NCBI GenBank assembly: GCA_900549335.1
Contig: UROJ01000084.1
Span: forward strand, 1-6,708
Direction: 5' to 3'
Source of the DNA: an uncultured Collinsella sp.
GTDB taxonomy: Bacteria; Actinomycetota; Coriobacteriia; Coriobacteriales; Coriobacteriaceae
Length of the DNA stretch: 6,708 bases
Below the pieces are notes generated by a model. That model did not search any database. It had not been told where the DNA came from and worked only from the letters and a program-made list of their open reading frames with translations. The position numbers and the translations under genes were made by a program. Position 1 is the stretch's first letter; each line of letters opens with the position of its first letter. This document shows positions 1-4,910 of this stretch, piece by piece.

Positions 1-864
1 GATGCTGATGCTATCTTTGGCGCCCTGTCTGCTAACCGCATCACTTGCGACGATTTGGTTGTCGCCGTTGGCGATGCCGCAACCTGCTCGGTTGTTGGCT
101 GGTGCGCCAACCAGTGGTGTGGCCGAACCGAGTGCGCGCTGCTGCCGACGACCTTCGACGCCATGCTCACGGTCGCGACGACCATGAAGCCGCTCGTCGC
201 CTCGTCGGCGAATGCGCTTCCCGCTATCGCGTTCCGTCCCGAACCGGGCTTGGTCGTGTGTGACCTTGACCTTGTTCGCGAGGCGGACCCCGAGGACCTC
301 AAGCTCGGCTATGCGGTACTTGTGGGCACCATGCTTTCGAGCAGCAAGTCCCGCTGGAATCAGTTTACTGAGACCGTCCCCGAGATTCTCGGGGGTGAGG
401 AGGTCGCGCTCGTCAATGCCGTTCAATGGTCTCAGACTGCCCGCAAGGACGTACTGATGGCCACGAACCCGAGCGCCCGTCATGCGCTCGATTTTGGCAA
501 GACGGGGGAGCGTACCCTGCGCGTCTGCTTGGGCGATGCCGCTTCGCAGGTCCCTGCCTACCAGTTGTTGTCCGAGGGCATGCGCTTTGAGGCGCGCCTA
601 GCACATGACGCCTGCGATTTCGATATCGATTACGTCTTTGAGGTCGATGACTGCCTGGAGGACTTTGGTATCGAGGAACTTGCCTTCGATCTGGAGCCTG
701 CCGCATATATCGAGGAGTTCCGCAGACAGCAGTTCGCGCGCTCAAACCGCAGCATGCTGCCGCTGCCCGCGGCACTCGGCGCCATTCGCCTAACGAACGT
801 TGAGGACGAGGTTCTTGAGCGCCATGCTCACGCCTACTTGGCTTCTCGTAAAGAACTTCTCTAA
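1..864 (+). CDS. Degenerate 3-dehydroquinate synthase-like protein, 5'-truncated by window edge
   Basis: The frame is open from base 1 to a TAA at 862-864 (287 visible codons), so the true start lies upstream. Numbering from the first visible codon, the order of conserved blocks matches AroB: a 'DDLVVAVG' strand (17-24) where AroB has its GGG NAD-binding loop, 'LLPTT' (47-51), 'VVCDLDLV' (85-92, AroB 'VLADLDFL'), 'GYAVLVG' (103-109, AroB 'GLAEVIK'), 'ALDFGKTGER' (162-171, AroB 'LLNFGHTxGH'), 'GMRFEARLA' (193-201) and 'MLPLPAALG' (252-260, AroB 'FVLPxxIG'). The GGG loop reads GDA, the zinc-ligand Glu and nearby Lys of GLAEVIK read Val and Gly, both His of GHTxGH read Lys and Arg, and the HGEAV His is missing. 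A Lys (K63) and an Arg (R160) at active-site positions remain. Normal zinc-dependent cyclase activity is therefore unlikely. The position upstream of pepP-efp is typical for aroB. The homology is from remembered motifs, so the fold call is fairly confident and the role unknown. It could be the C-terminal part of an AroK-AroB fusion. Confidence 0.68.
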   Translation, partial: DADAIFGALSANRITCDDLVVAVGDAATCSVVGWCANQWCGRTECALLPTTFDAMLTVATTMKPLVASSANALPAIAFRPEPGLVVCDLDLVREADPEDLKLGYAVLVGTMLSSSKSRWNQFTETVPEILGGEEVALVNAVQWSQTARKDVLMATNPSARHALDFGKTGERTLRVCLGDAASQVPAYQLLSEGMRFEARLAHDACDFDIDYVFEVDDCLEDFGIEELAFDLEPAAYIEEFRRQQFARSNRSMLPLPAALGAIRLTNVEDEVLERHAHAYLASRKELL

Positions 865-870
865 GATTTA

Positions 871-899
871 TTGACTTCCATCGTCTTTCGTATCATGTT
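871..899 (+). promoter_or_regulatory. Possible promoter for the Xaa-Pro peptidase gene
   Basis: TTGACT at 871-876 matches five of six bases of the -35 consensus. With a 17-base spacer the -10 would be CATGTT (894-899), which is weak. The better-looking TATCAT at 891-896 leaves only 14 bases. Transcription would begin near 905, just inside the left arm of the inverted repeat at 902-964. Only the -35 is convincing. Confidence 0.3.
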
Positions 900-901
900 G
901 A

Positions 902-964
902 GGGGCGGGTTTCCAATCGGTTGCGGATCGTATGCGATTCCGTCGTTCGGTTGAGACCCGTCCC
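902..964 (+). repeat. Nested inverted repeat in the leader of the peptidase gene
   Basis: The outer arms are GGGGCGGGTTTC (902-913) and GAGACCCGTCCC (953-964). They pair over 12 positions with one mismatch and one G-U pair. Inside, CGGATCG (924-930) and CGATTCCG (935-942) form a second hairpin with one bulged T and a TATG loop. No T-run follows, so it is not a standard intrinsic terminator. The nested form suggests a folded leader RNA or a regulatory structure. No known riboswitch class is recognised. Confidence 0.45.
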
Positions 965-982
965 GTCTATATAGAGACAACA

Positions 983-990
983 AGAAAGGA
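983..990 (+). promoter_or_regulatory. Ribosome-binding site of the peptidase gene
   Basis: AGAAAGGA lies six bases before the ATG at 997 and is complementary to the UCCUUUCU tail of Gram-positive 16S rRNA. It supports the ATG at 997 as the start. Confidence 0.75.
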
Positions 991-996
991 ATCTGC

Positions 997-2127
997 ATGT
1001 CTGAGTTTGCTGCCGGTCCTGCTGGTCGTATCGAGCGTGTCCGCGCCCTGATGGCCGAGCGTGGCTACGACGCCATCGTGGTGCGCGACGAGGCCAACCT
1101 TCGTTGGCTTACGGGCGTTAAGGGCGTCTTCGACTACACCTTCGAGTTCCCGCACGCTGCGTTTATTACGGCCGACCAGTGCCTGTTCCACACCGACTCG
1201 CGCTACCTCAACAGCTTTGAGGAGAACACGCCCGCCGGCAGCCCCTGGGTCTACGACATGGACGAGGGCACCATCCCCGGTTGGGTCGCCGGCAAGATTG
1301 CGGCCAACAAGTGCCGCGTCTGCGCTGTCGAGGACGACATGCAGATCATCTTCTACCAGGGCATTCAGCGCGGCTTGGAGGACCGCTCCGTCGCCTGCAT
1401 GTTGCCGCTGATGCACGACGACATCCGCAAGATGCGCGCTATCAAGGATGCCGAGGAGATCGAGCTCATGCGCCACGCACAGTCGATCACCGACGCCGCC
1501 TTCCGGCACATGCTCGGCTTTATTAAGCCTGGTATGACCGAGAAGCAGGTTCGCAACGAGCTCGAGAACTTTATGTTCGCCAACGGCGCCGACAGCCTTG
1601 CCTTTGGCTCCATCGTGGCGAGCGGTCCCAACACCGCCAACCCGCATGCCGTGCCGAGCGACCGCGTGATCGAGAAGGGCGATTTCGTTCTCATGGATTA
1701 TGGCGCGGGCTATTGCGATTACCGCTCCGACATGACGCGCACTGTCGTGATGGGCGAGCCCACCCAGGAGCAGCTCGACCTGTACGCACTCGTGCGCCGT
1801 ACGCACGAGGAATGTGTCGCCGCCATCCATCCGGGCGTCGAGGGCAACGACATTTTCAAGCTTTCCAAGAAGATCATCGGCGATGCCGGCTATGGCGATT
1901 ACTACAACCATGGCCTGGGCCACGGTGTCGGTATCGACATCCACGAGCTGCCCAACTTCAACCGCAGCAAGAACACCATCGAGGTCGGCTCGGTTATCAC
2001 CATGGAGCCCGGCGTCTACCTGCCCGGCGTGGGCGGCGTGCGCCTGGAGGACTATGGCGTGGTCACCGAGAACGGCTACGAGCCCTTCACCAAGACCCCG
2101 CACGACTTGCACGTTATCGACTGCTAG
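997..2127 (+). CDS. pepP: Xaa-Pro peptidase, M24B family
   Basis: This 376-residue cytoplasmic metallopeptidase is expected to remove an N-terminal residue that precedes proline. The N-terminal creatinase-like domain (about 1-130, with 'NLRWLTG') is followed by the pita-bread catalytic domain. All five expected metal ligands are present: D234 ('MDYGA'), D245 ('SDMTRT'), H309 ('HGLGHGVG'), E337 ('MEPG') and E351 ('RLEDYG'). The supporting histidines H217 ('NPHAVPSD'), H305 and H316 are also there, so the enzyme should be active. There is no signal peptide. Start ATG 997 has a good ribosome-binding site. The gene is followed by a strong terminator, so it ends its own transcript ahead of efp, with which it is commonly paired in Gram-positives. 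Family assignment is firm; whether it is an aminopeptidase (PepP type) or a dipeptidase (PepQ type) is less sure. Its length and efp neighbour resemble B. subtilis YqhT. Confidence 0.93.
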   Translation: MSEFAAGPAGRIERVRALMAERGYDAIVVRDEANLRWLTGVKGVFDYTFEFPHAAFITADQCLFHTDSRYLNSFEENTPAGSPWVYDMDEGTIPGWVAGKIAANKCRVCAVEDDMQIIFYQGIQRGLEDRSVACMLPLMHDDIRKMRAIKDAEEIELMRHAQSITDAAFRHMLGFIKPGMTEKQVRNELENFMFANGADSLAFGSIVASGPNTANPHAVPSDRVIEKGDFVLMDYGAGYCDYRSDMTRTVVMGEPTQEQLDLYALVRRTHEECVAAIHPGVEGNDIFKLSKKIIGDAGYGDYYNHGLGHGVGIDIHELPNFNRSKNTIEVGSVITMEPGVYLPGVGGVRLEDYGVVTENGYEPFTKTPHDLHVIDC

Positions 2128-2144
2128 TCTACTTCGGTAGATAG
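2124..2144 (+). other. cUUCGg tetraloop hairpin overlapping the peptidase stop codon
   Basis: TCTAC-TTCG-GTAGA (2128-2141) is a perfect five-base-pair stem closed by C-G around a TTCG loop, one of the most stable RNA tetraloops. CTA (2124-2126) and TAG (2142-2144) can extend it with G2127 bulged, drawing in the stop codon at 2125-2127. It sits just before the terminator and may protect the mRNA 3' end; that role is inference. Confidence 0.5.
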
Positions 2145-2150
2145 TTTGGG

Positions 2151-2193
2151 GCGGGGCGTCCGGATCGATTCGGACGCCCCGCGTTCTCTTTTT
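2151..2193 (+). terminator. Intrinsic (Rho-independent) terminator after the peptidase gene
   Basis: A perfect 12-base-pair GC-rich stem, GCGGGGCGTCCG (2151-2162) with CGGACGCCCCGC (2171-2182), encloses the eight-base loop GATCGATT. It is followed by GTTCTCTTTTT (2183-2193), a T-rich tract. This is the clearest transcriptional boundary in the window and separates pepP from the efp unit. Confidence 0.9.
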
Positions 2194-2224
2194 ATGCGCT
2201 CGCCGCAGGCGCCGTCTGCAAGTG

Positions 2225-2230
2225 TATAAT
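2225..2230 (+). promoter_or_regulatory. Probable -10 box of the efp operon promoter
   Basis: TATAAT is a perfect consensus -10 in otherwise GC-rich DNA, 32 bases after the terminator and 57 bases before the efp ATG. No good -35 lies 16-18 bases upstream (the area reads GCCGCAG), so an activator or contacts just upstream of the -10 may compensate. The predicted start near 2237 gives a leader of about 50 bases, in which GGACGC (2249-2254) can pair with GCGTTC (2259-2264) around a TTGT loop. Confidence 0.6.
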
Positions 2231-2275
2231 TTCTATCGTATGTAATTTGGACGCTTGTGCGTTCTGCCCATAACA

Positions 2276-2282
2276 AGAAAGG
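2276..2282 (+). promoter_or_regulatory. Ribosome-binding site of efp, deciding the start
   Basis: AGAAAGG lies five bases before the ATG at 2288. This favours that start over the in-frame TTG at 2255, which lies inside the predicted leader hairpin and has no ribosome-binding site. Confidence 0.8.
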
Positions 2283-2287
2283 TCGCT

Positions 2288-2851
2288 ATGCCTACCATTT
2301 CTACCGCCGACTTCAAGAACGGCCTCGGTCTCCGCATCAAGGACAAGGTCTACACCATCGTCGAGTTCCAGCATGTCAAGCCGGGCAAGGGCGGCGCGTT
2401 TGTGCGCTACAAGACCCGCGACATCAAGAGTGGCCGCGTCGTCGAGAACACCTGCAACGCCGGCACCAAGTTCGAGAGCGTCATGCTCACCACCCGTGAG
2501 TTCCAGTACCTCTACAACGATGGCACCGACTACATCTTCATGGACAACGAGTCCTATGAGCAGGTTCCCGTTCCCGAGGACATGGTGGGCGAGAACTCCA
2601 AGTGGCTGCGCGAGAACGACATCTGCCAGCTGCTCTTCGCTGACGATGAGCTCATGGGCGTGACTCCGCCGATGTTCATCGAGACCACCATCGTCCAAAC
2701 CGACCCGGGCTTTAAGGGTGACACCGTCCAGGGTTCCACCAAGCCGGCCACGATCGACACCGGCGCTGTCATCCAGGTCCCCATGTACCTCAACGAGGGC
2801 GAGGTCATCAAGGTTGACACCCGCGACGGCAAGTTCGTCTCCCGCGTCTAG
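2288..2851 (+). CDS. efp: Translation elongation factor P
   Basis: This 187-residue protein is the bacterial eIF5A homologue. It binds between the ribosomal P and E sites and promotes peptide bonds at polyproline stalls. Length and all three beta-barrel domains are standard: a KOW-like domain I (about 1-62), OB domain II (about 65-127) and OB domain III (about 130-187), ending in the family signature 'DTRDGKFVSRV'. The tip loop 'KPGKGGAF' puts Lys at position 34, where E. coli carries beta-lysyl-lysine and B. subtilis carries 5-aminopentanol. Because the tip is Lys and not Arg, EarP-type rhamnosylation is not expected. The start at 2288 gives the typical N-terminus 'MPTISTADF'; starting at 2255 would add 11 unrelated residues. 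It is first in a tightly packed seven-gene unit with its own TATAAT box. Confidence 0.97.
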   Translation: MPTISTADFKNGLGLRIKDKVYTIVEFQHVKPGKGGAFVRYKTRDIKSGRVVENTCNAGTKFESVMLTTREFQYLYNDGTDYIFMDNESYEQVPVPEDMVGENSKWLRENDICQLLFADDELMGVTPPMFIETTIVQTDPGFKGDTVQGSTKPATIDTGAVIQVPMYLNEGEVIKVDTRDGKFVSRV

Positions 2852-2875
2852 CAACCAACTTTTCTAGGAGGACTC

Positions 2876-3238
2876 ATGCCCCAGGAAATCAAGATTGACG
2901 GCATCGGCATTTCGCCCGATGTTCTGACCGCCATCGTCTCGCGCGCCGTGTCCGATGTCGAGGGCATCGCCTCCGTTGGCGTCAAGGACCTTGCCACCAA
3001 CCTTGTCTCCATGATGCTCTCGTCCAAGGCCCCGGCTTCCGAGCCGGCGGTCGAGGCCGAGGTCGTTGGCGACAAGCTTGCACTCACCGTGCGCGTCGTA
3101 GTGTTCTTTGGCTATCCGTTCAAGAAACTCGCCGAGGCCGTTCGCGCTGCCGTGGTCGCCGCCATCGATGCCCAGGTTGGCGTTGAGGTCGAGCGCGTTG
3201 ACGTTTGCATCGACGGCCTCGTTTTCCCCAAGGAGTAA
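2876..3238 (+). CDS. Asp23/Gls24 family envelope stress response protein
   Basis: This 120-residue protein has the Asp23 fold. An N-terminal block 'ISPDVLTAIVSRAVSDVEGI' (12-31) resembles the family's 'I.deVl..Ia..Aa.eveGV'. An Ala/Pro/Glu-rich linker follows (about 49-63), then the C-terminal beta-alpha-beta block with 'VVVFFGYPF' (74-82) and 'VERVDVCIDGLVF' (105-117). There is no membrane segment or signal peptide. In B. subtilis the paralogue YqhY sits just before nusB and is linked to acetyl-CoA carboxylase control, but no accB or accC lies here, so that role should not be carried over. Translation starts at an ATG five bases after AGGAGG (2866-2871), the strongest ribosome-binding site in the window, 24 bases after efp. 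The family call is firm; the molecular function is unknown. Confidence 0.85.
   Translation: MPQEIKIDGIGISPDVLTAIVSRAVSDVEGIASVGVKDLATNLVSMMLSSKAPASEPAVEAEVVGDKLALTVRVVVFFGYPFKKLAEAVRAAVVAAIDAQVGVEVERVDVCIDGLVFPKE
3230..3235 (+). promoter_or_regulatory. nusB ribosome-binding site inside the upstream gene
   Basis: AAGGAG forms the last two sense codons of the Asp23-family gene and lies six bases before a TTG at 3242. It supports the TTG start of nusB and suggests translational coupling. Confidence 0.65.
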
Positions 3239-3241
3239 CCT

Positions 3242-3829
3242 TTGAGCCTTAAGGTTTATCGCGGGCGTACGCTTGCCCGCAGTCAGGCGCTACAGCTGCT
3301 GTTCCAGGCCGAGGCCACGGACAGCCCGCTCGAGCGCGTCCTCGAGGGTGATTTCCTGATCTCGAAGGGTCCCCTCGATCCCTATGCGCTGGAGCTGTGC
3401 CGAGGTGCCTACGAGCATATCGACCGCATCGACTGTGCTCTGCGCTCCGTTGCCAAGAACTGGGATCTTATGCGCATGCCCGGCGCCGACCGCAATCTGC
3501 TGCGTATCGCCGTTTACGAGATGCGTTTCCTCACCGACGAGGAGGTCTCGGACGCCATCGTGATCAACGAGGCCGTCGAGCTTGCCAAGGCCTATGGCAC
3601 CGACCAGTCCGCGTCGTTCGTCAACGGCGTGCTGGGTAAGATCGCTCGCAGCGAGGAGCTGCCGGGCGAGGACCTATACCAGGAGCTGCTGGCCGAGGAT
3701 CGCGCTCGCGAGGAGGCACAGGCTGCTGAGGTTGCCGCAAAGGTTGCGGTTGCTCAGGCTGAGGCTGGTGTGCTGGCCGAGGATTCGGACGCTGCTGAGG
3801 CCGTCGAGGCCGACTCCGTCGAGGAGTAG
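3242..3829 (+). CDS. nusB: Transcription antitermination factor NusB with long acidic tail
   Basis: NusB binds boxA RNA together with ribosomal protein S10 (NusE) and helps RNA polymerase read through rRNA operons. The all-helical NusB core spans about residues 8-137: 'ARSQALQLLFQAE' (12-24) near the N-terminus, 'DRNLLRIAVYEM' (83-94), 'VINEAVELAKAYGT' (107-120) and the terminal 'SFVNGVLGKI' (125-134) are family hallmarks. At 195 residues it is longer than the usual 130-150 or so. The extra 58 residues (138-195) form an Ala/Glu/Asp-rich, low-complexity, probably helical or disordered tail with no recognised domain. The start is a TTG, chosen because AAGGAG sits six bases upstream and no ATG lies near the conserved N-terminus. 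The gene begins three bases after the preceding stop and ends two bases before xseB. Confidence 0.92.
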   Translation: MSLKVYRGRTLARSQALQLLFQAEATDSPLERVLEGDFLISKGPLDPYALELCRGAYEHIDRIDCALRSVAKNWDLMRMPGADRNLLRIAVYEMRFLTDEEVSDAIVINEAVELAKAYGTDQSASFVNGVLGKIARSEELPGEDLYQELLAEDRAREEAQAAEVAAKVAVAQAEAGVLAEDSDAAEAVEADSVEE

Positions 3830-3831
3830 CC

Positions 3832-4071
3832 ATGCCAGAGGGTTCCGTCCGCAACTTTGACGAGATCTCGGACCGTCTGGACCAGATCATCGCTACCGTT
3901 CGCTCCAAGGATACGTCCTTGGAGCGTTCGCTCGATCTGTTTGACGAGGCGATTGAGCTTGGCTCCCGCGCGGTCGATATGGTCGACAAGTTTGAGCTGA
4001 CGCCGCGTGAGGCCGACAAGCTCGAGCAGGAATACGATGAGGATGCGGCAAACGAATCCCAGGATAGCTAG
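3832..4071 (+). CDS. xseB: Exodeoxyribonuclease VII small subunit
   Basis: This 79-residue protein matches XseB in length and pattern: 'FDEISDRLDQII' (9-20), a short connector 'SKDTSLERSLDLFDEAIEL' (25-43) with the family's 'sLE.sl.lfe.gi.L' spacing, then a second helix and an acidic tail. In exonuclease VII several XseB copies bind one catalytic XseA and regulate its attack on single-stranded DNA ends. XseB alone has no nuclease activity. The ATG is five bases after GAGGAG (3821-3826), which is also the last two sense codons of nusB, so the two genes are probably coupled. In many bacteria xseA immediately precedes xseB, but it is absent here and must lie elsewhere if the enzyme is functional. 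The next gene, tlyA, is in its common place. Confidence 0.9.
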   Translation: MPEGSVRNFDEISDRLDQIIATVRSKDTSLERSLDLFDEAIELGSRAVDMVDKFELTPREADKLEQEYDEDAANESQDS

Positions 4072-4097
4072 GCCGCATCTCCGGATACGAATGGTTG

Positions 4098-4910
4098 ATG
4101 GCATTCATGAAACGCGTGCGTCTTGATGACGAACTGATTTCACAGGGCATCTGCGCCGATCGCGCGGATGCCCTTCGCACTCTTATGGCCGGCTTGGTCT
4201 CGAGTGGGGGCGAGCGTTTAACTTCGCCGGGCCTTAAGGTGATCCCGGGCCTGCCGCTGCACGTGAAGGGGCGCATTCCCTATGTTGGCCGCGGCGGTCT
4301 TAAGCTCGAAGGCTCGCTTGATGCGTTTGGCATCAATCCGACGGGCCTTGCCTGTCTGGATGTTGGCTGCTCTACTGGCGGCTTTACCGATTGCCTGCTC
4401 AAGCGCGGAGCTGCGACTGTTGTCTCGGTCGACGTAGGCCGTGCCCAGTTCGACTGGTCGCTGCGCCAAGACGATCGTGTGACGCTCCACGAGCGCACGA
4501 ATGTGACGCAGTTGCCCGAGCTCGGCTACGGCGGTGCTATCGATCTGGCCGTGTGCGATGTGTCTTTTACGAGTATTGCGAATATCATCGACGCCGTGCT
4601 GGCGTGCCTGAAGCCTTCGGGTTCGTTTTGCACGCTCGTAAAGCCGCAGTTTGAGGCTCCGGCGGCGCTGGTGGGCGAGGGCGGCATTGTGACCGATCCC
4701 GTCGTGCGCCGCGATACACTCGTTGCGGCAGTTGAACTCTTTGCTGCCAAGGGGCTGTTCCCGGTCGATGTGTGCGTGTCGCCCATTCATGGTGCCAAGG
4801 GAAACGTTGAGTTTTTCCTGTACGGCACGAGATTTGCCCCCGGTGAACGTACCGACGATGAGCTGCAATCCCAGGTTTCGGTTTTGAGCGAGAAAGCTGC
4901 AACGCTATGA
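4098..4910 (+). CDS. tlyA: TlyA family rRNA (cytidine-2'-O)-methyltransferase
   Basis: From ATG 4098 the protein has 270 residues, as expected for TlyA. An S4 RNA-binding domain (about 4-60, beginning 'RVRLDDELISQG') leads through 'YVGRGGLKL' (62-70) into an FtsJ/RrmJ-like SAM-dependent methyltransferase. The SAM motif is 'LDVGCSTGGFTD' (87-98). The K-D-K-E tetrad is intact at K69, D154 ('CDVSF'), K182 ('LVKPQFE') and E238 ('GNVEFF'). Known TlyA enzymes methylate 23S C1920 and, in the longer type, 16S C1409; in mycobacteria this confers capreomycin sensitivity. Which sites are used here cannot be told. The start is uncertain: ATG 4107 ('MKRVRLDD') and TTG 4095 are alternatives and none has a good ribosome-binding site. 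The stop overlaps the nadK start (ATGA, 4907-4910). A haemolysin label from older annotation should not be taken literally. Confidence 0.92.
   Translation: MAFMKRVRLDDELISQGICADRADALRTLMAGLVSSGGERLTSPGLKVIPGLPLHVKGRIPYVGRGGLKLEGSLDAFGINPTGLACLDVGCSTGGFTDCLLKRGAATVVSVDVGRAQFDWSLRQDDRVTLHERTNVTQLPELGYGGAIDLAVCDVSFTSIANIIDAVLACLKPSGSFCTLVKPQFEAPAALVGEGGIVTDPVVRRDTLVAAVELFAAKGLFPVDVCVSPIHGAKGNVEFFLYGTRFAPGERTDDELQSQVSVLSEKAATL

Noticed and set aside
968..973. TATATA as a -10 box close to the peptidase gene
   Set aside because: There is no -35-like sequence at 16-18 bases; TTGAGA at 951 leaves only 11 bases. It is also part of a short palindrome (TCTATATAGA), so a chance match is likely.
967..2112. 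Minus-strand open frame of 381 codons opposite the Xaa-Pro peptidase gene
   Set aside because: It is the mirror of a gene with all five metal ligands. Its His/Val/Ala/Asp-rich composition is what GC-rich coding DNA gives on the opposite strand, and it matches no family I know.
2247..2275. TTGGAC plus ATAACA with a 17-base spacer as a second efp promoter
   Set aside because: The -10 match is poor and transcription would start at or beyond the ribosome-binding site. The TATAAT at 2225-2230 is a better choice.
2255..2287. Upstream TTG start for efp giving 11 more residues
   Set aside because: There is no ribosome-binding site, the codon lies in a predicted leader hairpin, and the extra residues do not resemble the EF-P N-terminus.
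2192..2854. Minus-strand open frame of 220 codons opposite efp
   Set aside because: It is an antisense shadow of an unambiguous EF-P gene, and it would also run back through the efp leader and its -10 box.
3736..3759. CCGCAA/TTGCGG inverted repeat in the nusB tail as an internal terminator
   Set aside because: The stem is only six base pairs, it lies within coding sequence and no T-run follows. It is probably chance in repetitive Ala/Val codons.
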